Positions 1 through 6,288 of a DNA stretch of 14,236 bases are shown here, piece by piece. Position 1 is the stretch's first letter. Each line of letters starts with the position of its first letter. The stretch lies in assembly GCA_025356735.1 (NCBI GenBank), contig JANXRT010000062.1:1-14236 (forward strand). Reading direction: 5' to 3'. This stretch comes from Acetobacteraceae bacterium (GTDB lineage: Bacteria > Pseudomonadota > Alphaproteobacteria > Acetobacterales > Acetobacteraceae). The position numbers and the translations under genes were made by a program. A model generated the notes under the pieces. That model was given only the letters and a program-made list of their open reading frames with translations. It had not been told where the DNA came from and made no database searches.

Positions 1-44
1 AACAAGGCAAGAGGGCCGCCGTCGCCCTGTCTAGACTTCGCCGG

Positions 45-65
45 GGAAACGCCCGAAGCGTTTCC
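45..65. repeat. Perfect 8-bp inverted repeat (hairpin)
   Basis: Arms GGAAACGC (45-52) and GCGTTTCC (58-65) are exact reverse complements around a 5-nt loop. Neither strand has a T-rich run after the stem, so this is not a standard intrinsic terminator. It lies 65 bp beyond the stop of the CoA-transferase and could be a 3'-end stabiliser for that transcript or for a gene left of the window. No gene was recognised in 1-129. Confidence 0.4.
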
Positions 66-83
66 GTTAACCAGCGGGGTTCC

Positions 84-110
84 AAGGGCCGACTGCCCTT
101 TTGCGGGTTT
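84..110 (+). terminator. Possible weak terminator of a gene left of the window
   Basis: A 6-bp stem AAGGGC (84-89) / GCCCTT (95-100) with a 5-nt loop is followed by TTGCGGGTTT. The tail is only partly T-rich, so the call is tentative. If real, it would end a rightward transcript entering from the left edge. Read on the minus strand the same stem has no T tail and would not terminate the CoA-transferase. Confidence 0.25.
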
Positions 111-129
111 GGGCAGAGCGCATACTTCC

Positions 130-1332
130 TTATACGGTTCCATCCGCATGTAGCTTTGAAATCTCGGCCGCCGCATACCCCAACTCGGCAAGCACCGCCT
201 CGGTATGCTGCCCAAGGGCCGGGGGTGGCGTGTCCACCCGGGCTCCGCCATGGGCGAACTTGAAGGCGGCGACCGGGACGGTGAAGCTGCCCTCAACGCC
301 CTGGGCGCCATTGTGCTGGTGGAGGACGTTTCGGCTGGCGAGTTGGGGGTCGGCCAGGGCCTCGCGCATTTGGCGGACGCGGGCGGCGGGGATGTGGCGG
401 GACTGGAAGAAGGTTTCCCAGTTGTCGGCGGTGTCGGTTTTCAGGTAGGCGCCGATTATCTTGGCTTCCTCGGCGAAGGACGAGATACGTTCGGCGTTGG
501 TTTTCTTGGTCAGCTCGGGTTTGCCGATCGCGGCCCAGAAGCGCTTCTGCTGGCGCAGGTTGCTGGCACCCAGCATCAGCATGCCGTCCTTGGTTTCATA
601 GCCGCTGTTGGTGGCGGTGCCCTGGGTGTTGCCGTGCGGCTTCGGGTGCGCGCCGGTGCGAGTGTAGGCGGTGATGTGGGAGCTCATCAGCACCATCGCG
701 ACATCCAGCATCGCCATGTCGATGCGCTGGCCGCGGCCGGTGCGCTCGCGTTGGAACAGAGCGGTCGCCAGCGCGAATGCGCCCATGGTGCCGGTGGCGT
801 AGTCGATCGCCGGGGAGCCGAATTTGACCGGGTGCACCTCCTCGGTGCCGGTCATCGCCATGATGCCGGAGGTGGATTGAATAACGTGGTCGTAGGCCGT
901 CATCTGCCCGCGCGGGCCGTCCTGACCGAACGCTGACATCGAGGCGTAGATCAGCCGCGGATTGATCTTCGACATGGCCTCATAGCCCAGCCCCAGCGCC
1001 TCGAACGCGCCGGGGCGGTAGTTCTCGACCATCACGTCGGCGGTGGCGACGAGCTTCTTCAACACCTCCCTGCCCGCCTCGGTCTTGAGGTCCAGCGTGA
1101 TCGATCGCTTGTTCGAGCCCTGGGTCAGGAAGCCGGTGCCCATGCCGATGGCGTTGAGCGCCTCGTCGGGTCCGGAATCCCGGCTCTGGTCGGGGTCGGA
1201 CGGGTGCTCGACCTTGATCACGTCGGCGCCGAACAGGCCGAGCTGGTAGGCGGCGAACGGGCCGGCCAACACGTGGGTGATGTCGATGACGCGGATGCCC
1301 TCAAACGGCCGCACGTCTTTTCCGTTGCTCAT
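130..1332 (-). CDS. CaiB/BaiF family (class III) CoA-transferase
   Basis: This 400-residue protein is predicted to move coenzyme A between an acyl-CoA donor and a carboxylic acid in the cytoplasm, usually the activation step of a catabolic route. Family features seen: the N-terminal GIRVIDITHVLAGP block (12-25), a VEHP segment (41-44), the SNKRSITLDLK block (73-83), ENYRPG (103-108) followed by GLGYEAM, and SPAIDYATG (173-181), where Asp177 is the probable catalytic aspartate. Length is normal for the family. The reading frame stays open far upstream, antisense to the next gene. The chosen ATG is where family homology begins and has a TTGGGGAAAC Shine-Dalgarno just upstream. It is divergent from the crotonase gene across 90 bp, so the two probably share a promoter region and pathway. 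Substrate unknown; formyl-CoA, succinyl-CoA or racemase-like activities are all possible. Confidence 0.9.
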   Translation of the reverse strand: MSNGKDVRPFEGIRVIDITHVLAGPFAAYQLGLFGADVIKVEHPSDPDQSRDSGPDEALNAIGMGTGFLTQGSNKRSITLDLKTEAGREVLKKLVATADVMVENYRPGAFEALGLGYEAMSKINPRLIYASMSAFGQDGPRGQMTAYDHVIQSTSGIMAMTGTEEVHPVKFGSPAIDYATGTMGAFALATALFQRERTGRGQRIDMAMLDVAMVLMSSHITAYTRTGAHPKPHGNTQGTATNSGYETKDGMLMLGASNLRQQKRFWAAIGKPELTKKTNAERISSFAEEAKIIGAYLKTDTADNWETFFQSRHIPAARVRQMREALADPQLASRNVLHQHNGAQGVEGSFTVPVAAFKFAHGGARVDTPPPALGQHTEAVLAELGYAAAEISKLHADGTV

Positions 1333-1422
1333 CGATGTTTCCCCAAGATTTCGAAAACCGTGGCCGCTTGCCCGCCGGGCGTCAACCGGGTTGGATGGCG
1401 CCGGGAAACAAGGGAAACGAAC

Positions 1423-2196
1423 ATGACGGTCGACCTGATCATCGACGGCCCGATCGCCAAGATCGTGCTCAACCGGCCTGAGAAGATGAACGCGCTGACC
1501 AACGAGATGCGCGGCCTGCTGCGCGACTACTTTTTCGAAGTTCGCTACAACGACGCCATCCGCGCCGTCATCGTCACCAGCGAGGGCCGCGCCTTCTGCA
1601 CCGGGGCCGATGTCGGGCGGATGGGAGACAGCGACCTGCGCGCGTCCCGCCAACGCATGCAGGCCGGCAGCCATGCCTTCATCCGCATCATGCATGCCAC
1701 CGAAAAGCCGGTGATCGCCGCGGTGCGTGGCCATTGCGTGGGCGTCGGCATGTCGATCGCATTGGCCTGCGACATCACCGTGGCGTCCGACGACGCAAAA
1801 TTCGGCCAGCTGTTCCGGCGCATCGGCCTCGGCCCCGATGGCGGCGCGATCTGGTTCCTTAACCAGCGCATCGGCATGGCGCGCGCCAAGGAGCTTGTCT
1901 TTTCGGGCCGCATCGTCGAAGCGGAGGAGGCATTGTCGCTCGGCCTGGCCAACTTCGTGGTGCCCGGCGACCAGCTGATGGCGAAGGCGGAGGAGCTGGC
2001 GGCCGACTACGCCGCCGGGCCGACTTTCGCGCTCGGCATGGCGAAGAAATTGTTTCACATGGGCGCCAGCCCGTCGCTCGAGGATTTCCTGGAGATGGAA
2101 ATGATGGTGCAGCCGCAGTTGATCCACAGCGCCGACCACCAGGAAGGCAAGGCAGCATTCGTTGAAAAACGTAAGCCGAAATTCAACGGCCGATAG
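1423..2196 (+). CDS. Enoyl-CoA hydratase/isomerase family protein (PaaG-like)
   Basis: A 257-residue crotonase-fold protein. The N-terminal VLNRPEKMNAL motif is at 15-25, the first oxyanion-hole segment GRAFCTGAD at 55-63, and the second at 103-118 (RGHCVGVG then ALACDI). In classical hydratases one catalytic Glu follows the GGG segment and the other sits in an FGxPE motif. Here those positions are Ser111 and Phe131, so ordinary hydratase chemistry is doubtful. The later GPDGGAIWFL (137-146) resembles the PDxGxTWLL segment of PaaG-type isomerases, and Asp139 corresponds to their reported catalytic Asp. An isomerase or other crotonase reaction is therefore more likely. The start is the ATG where homology begins, preceded by AAGGGAAACGAAC. 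It is divergent from the CoA-transferase, which suggests joint acyl-CoA metabolism. The family is certain; the reaction is not. Confidence 0.9.
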   Translation: MTVDLIIDGPIAKIVLNRPEKMNALTNEMRGLLRDYFFEVRYNDAIRAVIVTSEGRAFCTGADVGRMGDSDLRASRQRMQAGSHAFIRIMHATEKPVIAAVRGHCVGVGMSIALACDITVASDDAKFGQLFRRIGLGPDGGAIWFLNQRIGMARAKELVFSGRIVEAEEALSLGLANFVVPGDQLMAKAEELAADYAAGPTFALGMAKKLFHMGASPSLEDFLEMEMMVQPQLIHSADHQEGKAAFVEKRKPKFNGR

Positions 2197-2216
2197 AATT
2201 ACGTTTATCAAAGATT

Positions 2217-2246
2217 TGCAGTGAGCTGCACAGTATCGGTAGATAC
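2217..2246. repeat. Two adjacent short hairpins after the crotonase gene
   Basis: Two 14-nt palindromes lie 2 nt apart: TGCAG-TGAG-CTGCA (2217-2230) and GTATC-GGTA-GATAC (2233-2246). Each has 5-bp arms and a 4-nt loop. They begin 20 nt after the crotonase stop codon. No T-run follows, so they are not a classical terminator. They may shape the mRNA 3' end or be protein-binding sites. Confidence 0.4.
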
Positions 2247-2350
2247 AAGCACGATCGCCGGACTCGCACGATCAGGGAACTTCCATTTACCGCCCCCATC
2301 AATCTTGTCGCGCCGCAGTCAAGCGGACTTCAGGTTACTGCGCGTATCAG

Positions 2351-2385
2351 GTTGCCGGATAATCGGGTTACTAACCATCGGCAAC
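2351..2385. repeat. Nested palindrome upstream of the carrier-protein-like gene
   Basis: The outer arms GTTGCCG (2351-2357) and CGGCAAC (2379-2385) are perfect complements. They extend inward through AT (2359-2360 and 2377-2378) with one bulged G at 2358. Inside lies a second palindrome, GGTT-ACT-AACC (2366-2376). It sits about 100 bp before the start of the next gene, so it could be an operator or a 5'-leader structure. The function is inferred only from position. Confidence 0.45.
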
Positions 2386-2481
2386 TAAATAGCAATCGAG
2401 GCCGATCGACACGCCTAATTCTCTTGCACACGAATGCGTGATCTGCTTCTCTCACAAAATAGTGAGTTAGGGAGTTTGAAA

Positions 2482-2769
2482 ATGCAATCCGCTTTCAACA
2501 ATTCCACTTTTCAAAAGGTCGCTGCCGCAATCGAACGATCGACAGGCATCAAGGCTCATGGAATCTCATTGTCCACCCAGCTTGGCGAGGATTTGGCGCT
2601 TGACCAGTCAAGCCGGCAAAAACTCGCGCTCCAGCTTCAGGAAAGTCACGGAATCGAACTTTCACTTACCGACATGGAGCGCTTTGCCAGCATCGCCGAC
2701 ATCGTTACCTGCTCAAGCCGTCAGTACTTCAAGGATATCCAGGAACCGGCTGCGGCGATGGTGGTCTAG
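2482..2769 (+). CDS. Acyl-carrier-protein-like small protein lacking the phosphopantetheine serine
   Basis: A 95-residue protein with the helix pattern of an acyl carrier protein. Residues 13-24 (VAAAIERSTGIK) match helix I, and 35-62 align with the ACP segment from LxxDLGADSL through GIEI. The modified serine of the DSL motif falls at residue 42, which here is Gln: the local sequence is ALDQSSRQKL, with the first serine one place later. The protein therefore either cannot carry an acyl chain, uses the shifted Ser43, or works as a protein-interaction module. The ATG at 2482 was chosen for its GGGAG ribosome site 8 nt upstream; an in-frame ATG at 2434 is less likely. Codon choice is more A/T-rich than in the neighbours, hinting at acquisition by transfer. 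No synthase or ligase partner lies beside it. Confidence 0.6.
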   Translation: MQSAFNNSTFQKVAAAIERSTGIKAHGISLSTQLGEDLALDQSSRQKLALQLQESHGIELSLTDMERFASIADIVTCSSRQYFKDIQEPAAAMVV

Positions 2770-2818
2770 GCTTGCTGGTTCCGCGCCAGGTCGATCTTGC
2801 CCAAGGAATCTTGTTGCC

Positions 2819-3065
2819 ATGATCCCGGCTCCAGAAGCAGCCGATGCAGGAAAAACTTCCAGCGAAGCCGGCCGCTTTCGGGAAGGGCGGCTCGGCATGG
2901 GATGGAGCCAGGCGGCCTCGGCCAGGACCGTCCAGGTGGAGGAGGCCACGCTCCGGCATTGGGAAGACGGAAATCAAGCTCGTCCCCGCGCCGATACTGG
3001 CCTGGGTCGGCATGTACGCCCCAAGCCACCCCGCTGAAGACCTGCCGCTTCGCGACAGGTTCTGA
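2819..3065 (+). pseudogene. Fragment of an XRE-type helix-turn-helix regulator, probably frameshifted
   Basis: The ATG at 2819 opens a 72-codon frame (to 3037) whose residues 20-53 look like an XRE/Cro helix-turn-helix. The segment RLGMGWSQAASA resembles helices 1-2, and EEATLRHWEDGNQ (41-53) resembles the recognition helix and its TxxxWExG ending. After the HTH this frame becomes Arg/Pro-rich and loses resemblance. In the next frame, PAPILAWVGMYAPSHP followed by a stop at 3063-3065 fits the hydrophobic tail that usually follows this type of HTH. A one-base gain or two-base loss near 2985 would join the two parts. An AAGGA sequence lies 11 nt before the ATG. It may be a remnant, or a real small protein of 72 residues. 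The link to the carrier-like gene 49 bp upstream is unknown. Confidence 0.4.
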
Positions 3066-3072
3066 GGGCGTA

Positions 3073-3116
3073 GCAGGCACTCCAGCAATCGTTCCTACGA
3101 TTGATGGAGTGCCTGC
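3073..3116. repeat. Long near-perfect hairpin (20-bp arms, 4-nt loop)
   Basis: The arm at 3073-3092 pairs with 3097-3116 across the loop TCCT with one mismatch (G3084 opposite T3105). The arms start with GCAGGCACTCCA and end with TGGAGTGCCTGC. It lies in the convergent gap between the HTH fragment and the minus-strand SDR gene. No T-tract follows on either strand. Possible roles are a bidirectional transcript end, a REP-like palindrome, or the remains of a mobile element. Confidence 0.6.
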
Positions 3117-3139
3117 GGAGGGTTGCCCCTGGCGCCATC

Positions 3140-3155
3140 GAGGGGCTGGCCCCTC
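3140..3155 (-). terminator. GC-rich stem-loop after the SDR gene
   Basis: GAGGGG (3140-3145) and CCCCTC (3150-3155) are perfect complements around the 4-nt loop CTGG. The stem lies 14 bp beyond the SDR stop codon. No T-run follows on the minus strand, so termination would need Rho or the neighbouring 20-bp hairpin. Low confidence as a true terminator. Confidence 0.3.
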
Positions 3156-3168
3156 CCCTTCCTGCTAA

Positions 3169-4086
3169 CTAGATAGCGTCCCAGGCATAAACATCCCGCG
3201 TCCGCTCCAGCGGCGTCAGGCTCGGCAGGAACGCCGGCAGCAGCCGCTCGGCCATCGCCTCCGGCGTCCAACCCTCGCTGCTGTGCATGGTGCGGATGGG
3301 GCGTGGCTGGCTGTACAGGTAGATCTCGTTGCCACGGGCGCCGAGGATCTGGCCGCTGATCTTCTCGGCTGCCGGCGAGGCGAGGAAAGTCGCCAGCACC
3401 GCCACCTGATCAGGCCGGGTTTTCTGCGCGCGGACCTGCAGCGCCGCCTCGTCCTGGCCGGGAATGCTCTCGATCATGCGGCTGAAGGCGTGCGGGCCGA
3501 TGCAGTTGGAGCGTACGTTGTAGCGCTGCATGTCCATCGAGATCGAGCGCGACAGCCCGGCGATGCCGAGCTTGGCGGCGGCGTAGTTGGCCTGGCCGAC
3601 GCTGCCGATCAGGCCGCTGGTCGAGGTCATGTGGACGAACGCACCGGACAGTTGCTTGCGCATGTGCGGGATGGCGGCGCGGCTGACGTTGAAGGCGCCG
3701 TAAAGATGCACCTTCATCACCGCATCGAATTCCTCGGGCGTCATGTAGTGGAACATGCGGTCGCGCAGGATGCCGGCGTTGTTCACTACGACATCGATGT
3801 GGCCGAACCGGTCGACCGCGGTCTGGACGATGGCTTGCGCCGCGTCCCATTCCGCGACGCTGTCGGTGTTGGCGACGGCCTGGCCCTGGCCGTGCAGCGA
3901 CTCGATCTCGTTGACCACCTGCTGGGCGGGACCGCCGTCGAAGCCCTGGCCATCGACCGCGGCGCCGACGTCGTTGACCACGACCTGGGCGCCCTCGTCG
4001 GCCATCGCCAGCGCGATCGCACGCCCGATGCCGCGCCCGGCGCCGGTCACGACGCACACTTTTCCCTGCAACATGGTTCCGGTCAT
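3169..4086 (-). CDS. SDR oxidoreductase, (3R)-hydroxyacyl-CoA dehydrogenase-like
   Basis: A 305-residue short-chain dehydrogenase/reductase using NAD(P). Seen: the nucleotide-binding TGAGRGIG (14-21), NNAG (102-105), Ser155 in the TSTSG strand, and the catalytic YAAAK (Tyr168, Lys172). The segment NDVGAAVDGQGFDGGPA (38-54), followed by VVNEI, is the insert found in the dehydrogenase domain of peroxisomal multifunctional enzyme type 2 and its bacterial relatives. That favours oxidation of 3-hydroxyacyl-CoA. The C-terminal 50 residues extend past the usual SDR core. The ATG at 4086 is preferred because GGGAGA lies 10 nt upstream; an in-frame ATG at 4101 would add five residues but overlaps that ribosome site. 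It fits the acyl-CoA theme of the CoA-transferase and crotonase further left. Substrate not identifiable. Confidence 0.88.
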   Translation of the reverse strand: MTGTMLQGKVCVVTGAGRGIGRAIALAMADEGAQVVVNDVGAAVDGQGFDGGPAQQVVNEIESLHGQGQAVANTDSVAEWDAAQAIVQTAVDRFGHIDVVVNNAGILRDRMFHYMTPEEFDAVMKVHLYGAFNVSRAAIPHMRKQLSGAFVHMTSTSGLIGSVGQANYAAAKLGIAGLSRSISMDMQRYNVRSNCIGPHAFSRMIESIPGQDEAALQVRAQKTRPDQVAVLATFLASPAAEKISGQILGARGNEIYLYSQPRPIRTMHSSEGWTPEAMAERLLPAFLPSLTPLERTRDVYAWDAI

Positions 4087-4236
4087 CTGGCGTTCTCCCA
4101 TTGGTTTCGCGTTGGCGTCAGAATGCGTCAGCGGCGATGGCTTGTCATCCTCCCCATCAGCGAGTGACGCAGCTTACATTCTTCGCTGAACTTTCATGGT
4201 TTCTGGTGTCATCCAACGATGGATGGAGGCACGACG

Positions 4237-4440
4237 ATGACCGCACCCCTGAAGTCCAACCTGTTCCGCGACCTGTCGGCGACCTGGATGCAGGCCAGCG
4301 CGCCGGTCCGGACGCAAGGCCGTCCGCGGCTGGTCGGGGTATGGGCATACAACGCCGACACCGGCCGGCCGGTGTTCCAGTGGGAGCAGTCAGACGAGCC
4401 GGCGATGCCGCTCAGCATCCTGGCCGATCAGGACCGATAG
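4237..4440 (+). CDS. Small uncharacterised protein (67 aa)
   Basis: Not recognised as any family. The ATG at 4237 has an ideal GGAGG ribosome site (4225-4229) with a 7-nt spacer, the strongest reason to believe it is translated; an in-frame ATG at 4219 lies before that site. The protein is soluble-looking with no membrane segment or signal peptide. It has an LFRDLSATWMQ segment near the start and a central LVGVWAYNADTGRPVFQWE that looks like a beta-hairpin. It stands alone after 150 bp of intergenic DNA divergent from the SDR gene. Its last 13 bp overlap the 3' end of the convergent hydrolase gene. The function is open. Confidence 0.55.
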   Translation: MTAPLKSNLFRDLSATWMQASAPVRTQGRPRLVGVWAYNADTGRPVFQWEQSDEPAMPLSILADQDR

Positions 4441-5294
4441 ACGAGGAACCCGGCGATCGCGTCGAGCATCGCCTCGGGTTCGTCGGCTCGGATCGAGTGG
4501 CTGGAGTTTTCGAAAATTCGCAGGTCGGAGCCGGGCAGCAGCCGATGGATCTCCTCCGAGAACTCCGGCGGGCAGATCCAGTCGTGGCGGCCGGCGAGGA
4601 TCAGCGTCGGCGCGGTTATGGAGGCGAGTTCGGGGCGGATGTCGAATGTGCGGAGGAAGCCGCCGGGGCCGAAGGCTCGGTTGAGCGGCTCGGGCTCGTG
4701 CATCGCGCGGGCCCGGCCGGCCGCGGCGGCGACGGGGTCGTAACGGCGGGAATAGAGCGGGCCCATGACTTCGAAATAGTGCTGCAACTCGTCGCGGGTG
4801 CGGAAACTCCCTGCCCACAGCGTTTCGCACACGCGCTGCTGCTCGGGCGTACCATTCTGGCGGACGATGTCGGCGGCGCGCGCGATGAAGCCGCCATGCG
4901 CGGCGGTGACGATCAGCACGAGGTGGGACACCGATTGCGGATACCGCGCGGCATGGGCCATCGCCACCATGCCGCCGTAGCTGGTTCCAATCGATATTAT
5001 CTTGTCGAGGCCAAGATGGCGCCGCAGCGCCTCCATGTCCTCGACGTTCTCGTTGAGGTTGTACAGCGCGGGATCGCCGCGGTCCGACCGTCCCTGCCCG
5101 CGATGATCGAAATAGACCAGCTGTAGCCGATCGGCGAGCCTGCCCATGCCGGGCTTGAAGCCGGTATGGTCGCCGCCAGGGCCGCCATGGATGATGAACG
5201 CGGCCGGATGCTCGCGCATCGTGTCGCCGTCGGGCACCAGGCCGGCGCCCTCGATGTCGAAGTAAATGCGGGTGCCGCGCAGGCTGGCGTGCAT
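4428..5294 (-). CDS. Alpha/beta hydrolase, proline iminopeptidase-like (S33 type)
   Basis: A 288-residue hydrolase with a complete triad in the expected order. The oxyanion-hole motif HGGPGG is at 36-41, FDHRGQGRS at 62-70, the nucleophile elbow GTSYGG at 103-108 (Ser105), the acid in GRHDW (Asp238), and the base in SSHS (His266). The HGGPGG plus GxSxGG combination is typical of proline iminopeptidases and related peptide or ester hydrolases. Many such proteins act on non-peptide substrates, so the reaction stays open. No signal peptide is seen, so it is probably cytoplasmic. The ATG is set by AAAGGAG 7 nt upstream; the long open frame beyond it is antisense to the next gene and was not included. 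It is divergent from the hydroxyacid dehydrogenase operon across 100 bp, which suggests shared control. Confidence 0.87.
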   Translation of the reverse strand: MHASLRGTRIYFDIEGAGLVPDGDTMREHPAAFIIHGGPGGDHTGFKPGMGRLADRLQLVYFDHRGQGRSDRGDPALYNLNENVEDMEALRRHLGLDKIISIGTSYGGMVAMAHAARYPQSVSHLVLIVTAAHGGFIARAADIVRQNGTPEQQRVCETLWAGSFRTRDELQHYFEVMGPLYSRRYDPVAAAAGRARAMHEPEPLNRAFGPGGFLRTFDIRPELASITAPTLILAGRHDWICPPEFSEEIHRLLPGSDLRIFENSSHSIRADEPEAMLDAIAGFLVYRS

Positions 5295-5339
5295 GGAGCG
5301 CTCCTTTGGAATGCCAGTCCTATGAAAGGCCGGGGCACT

Positions 5340-5368
5340 TTGACACGGCCTGGCGGGCCAAGGACACT
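5340..5368 (+). promoter_or_regulatory. Possible sigma-70 promoter of the dehydrogenase operon
   Basis: A consensus -35 TTGACA (5340-5345) is followed after 17 nt by GACACT (5363-5368), which matches three of six -10 positions. Transcription would start about 20 nt before the ATG at 5395 and leave a short leader with GGGAG. Overlapping this are TGGC-GG-GCCA (5351-5360) and TGGCGCCA (5368-5375), either of which could bind a repressor. Not demonstrated. Confidence 0.4.
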
Positions 5369-5394
5369 GGCGCCAAATCTGTGGGAGACGACCG

Positions 5395-6288
5395 ATGCCC
5401 GACATCTTGCCGATCCGCAAAATCGGGTTCATCGGGCTCGGCGTGATGGGGGAGCCGATGTGCGGCCACCTGGCGCGCCGGTGCGGATTGCCGGTGCTGG
5501 CCGCCGACCTGCGGTCGGAGCCGGCGGCGAGGCTGGCGGCCGACGGTGTCCAGCCCGCTTCCATTTCCGACATTGCCGTCGCCTGCGACCTGATCCTGTT
5601 CTCGCTGCCGGATGGCAAAGCGGTTCAGGGCGTACTGGCTGAACTGGAACCGCGGCTGCGGCCGGGCCAGGTGGTGGTCGATACCAGCACCTCGCCGGTG
5701 GCGATGACGCGTGCGATCGGCGCCCGGCTGGAAGCGGCCGGCATCGCCTTCGCCGACGCGCCGATCGCGCGCACGCGGGAAGCCGCCTCGCGTGGGGAAC
5801 TCAGCATCATGGTCGGGGCATCGGATGAAGTGTTCGCCCATGTCCGCCCGATGCTGGAAACGATGGGCACCGATGTCACCCATTGCGGCCCGATCGGCGC
5901 CGGCCAGGTGGTGAAGATCCTCAACAACATGCTGGTGTTCCAGAATGTCTGTGCGCTTGCCGAGGCGATGGCACTCGGCCGGCGCGAAGGGGTCGCCGCC
6001 GATGTCCTGCTCGGCACCATCGCCAAGGGTTCCGGCGATAGCTTCGTTCTCCGGAATCACGGCATGAAGTCGATGCTACCGGGCAACTTCCCCGAGCGCG
6101 CGTTCTCGACCCGATACGCGATCAAGGACCTGTCCTACGCGCTGCAGATGGCAGCCGACGCGGGCGTGCGGATGGATGGCGCGGAGCTGACGATGGAGCG
6201 GCTGATCGCCTCGGACGCCGCCGGCAACGGCGACGTGTATTTTCCGGCGCTGATGCGGCTGATCGACCGCGCGCCGGACGGCAAGTGA
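5395..6288 (+). CDS. NAD(P)-dependent beta-hydroxyacid dehydrogenase
   Basis: A 297-residue member of the 3-hydroxyisobutyrate dehydrogenase family, which oxidises short beta-hydroxyacids or reduces the matching aldehydes. Seen: the Rossmann motif GFIGLGVMG (11-19), DTSTSP (96-101), and the catalytic lysine in GAGQVVKILNN (168-178; Lys174). The substrate loop at 121-127 reads DAPIART instead of the usual DAPVSGG. The [GA]RT form occurs in the branch that includes YihU (sulfolactaldehyde reductase), so the acid-binding site differs from classical HIBADH. The start has GGGAGACGACCG directly before ATG. Its stop overlaps the next start (TGATG), showing translational coupling. It is the first gene of a three-gene operon divergent from the S33-type hydrolase. 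Exact substrate unknown. Confidence 0.88.
   Translation: MPDILPIRKIGFIGLGVMGEPMCGHLARRCGLPVLAADLRSEPAARLAADGVQPASISDIAVACDLILFSLPDGKAVQGVLAELEPRLRPGQVVVDTSTSPVAMTRAIGARLEAAGIAFADAPIARTREAASRGELSIMVGASDEVFAHVRPMLETMGTDVTHCGPIGAGQVVKILNNMLVFQNVCALAEAMALGRREGVAADVLLGTIAKGSGDSFVLRNHGMKSMLPGNFPERAFSTRYAIKDLSYALQMAADAGVRMDGAELTMERLIASDAAGNGDVYFPALMRLIDRAPDGK

Larger units (their letters stand above)
2197..2481. other. Less GC-rich intergenic stretch with several small repeats; no gene seen
   Basis: This 285-bp gap is visibly richer in A and T than its surroundings. It holds at least three short palindromes and two sets of short direct repeats. GCACGATC occurs at 2249-2256 and 2266-2273, 17 nt apart. 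CAGGTT occurs at 2331-2336 and 2348-2353, again 17 nt apart, with a looser CGGGTT at 2364-2369. No coding potential is evident. It is the upstream region of the carrier-protein-like gene, so some of these sites could be regulatory; no convincing -35/-10 pair was found. Confidence 0.5.

Noticed and set aside
1333..2211. N-terminal extension of the CoA-transferase frame on the minus strand
   Set aside because: The extension is antisense to the crotonase gene, is His/Asp/Arg-rich without family features, and a good ribosome site with homology onset marks the start at 1332.
2217..2385. CRISPR array or plasmid iterons in the repeat-rich gap
   Set aside because: The repeats are 6-8 nt in pairs, not a regular series of long repeats with unique spacers, and no Cas, Rep or partition gene is present.
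3283..4167. A 294-codon plus-strand open frame over the left SDR
   Set aside because: It is antisense to a well-formed SDR with all active-site residues, and its own translation is low-complexity.
4101..5126. A 341-codon plus-strand open frame over the S33-type hydrolase
   Set aside because: Its translation is Arg/Gly/Ala-rich and featureless, while the minus strand encodes a complete hydrolase.
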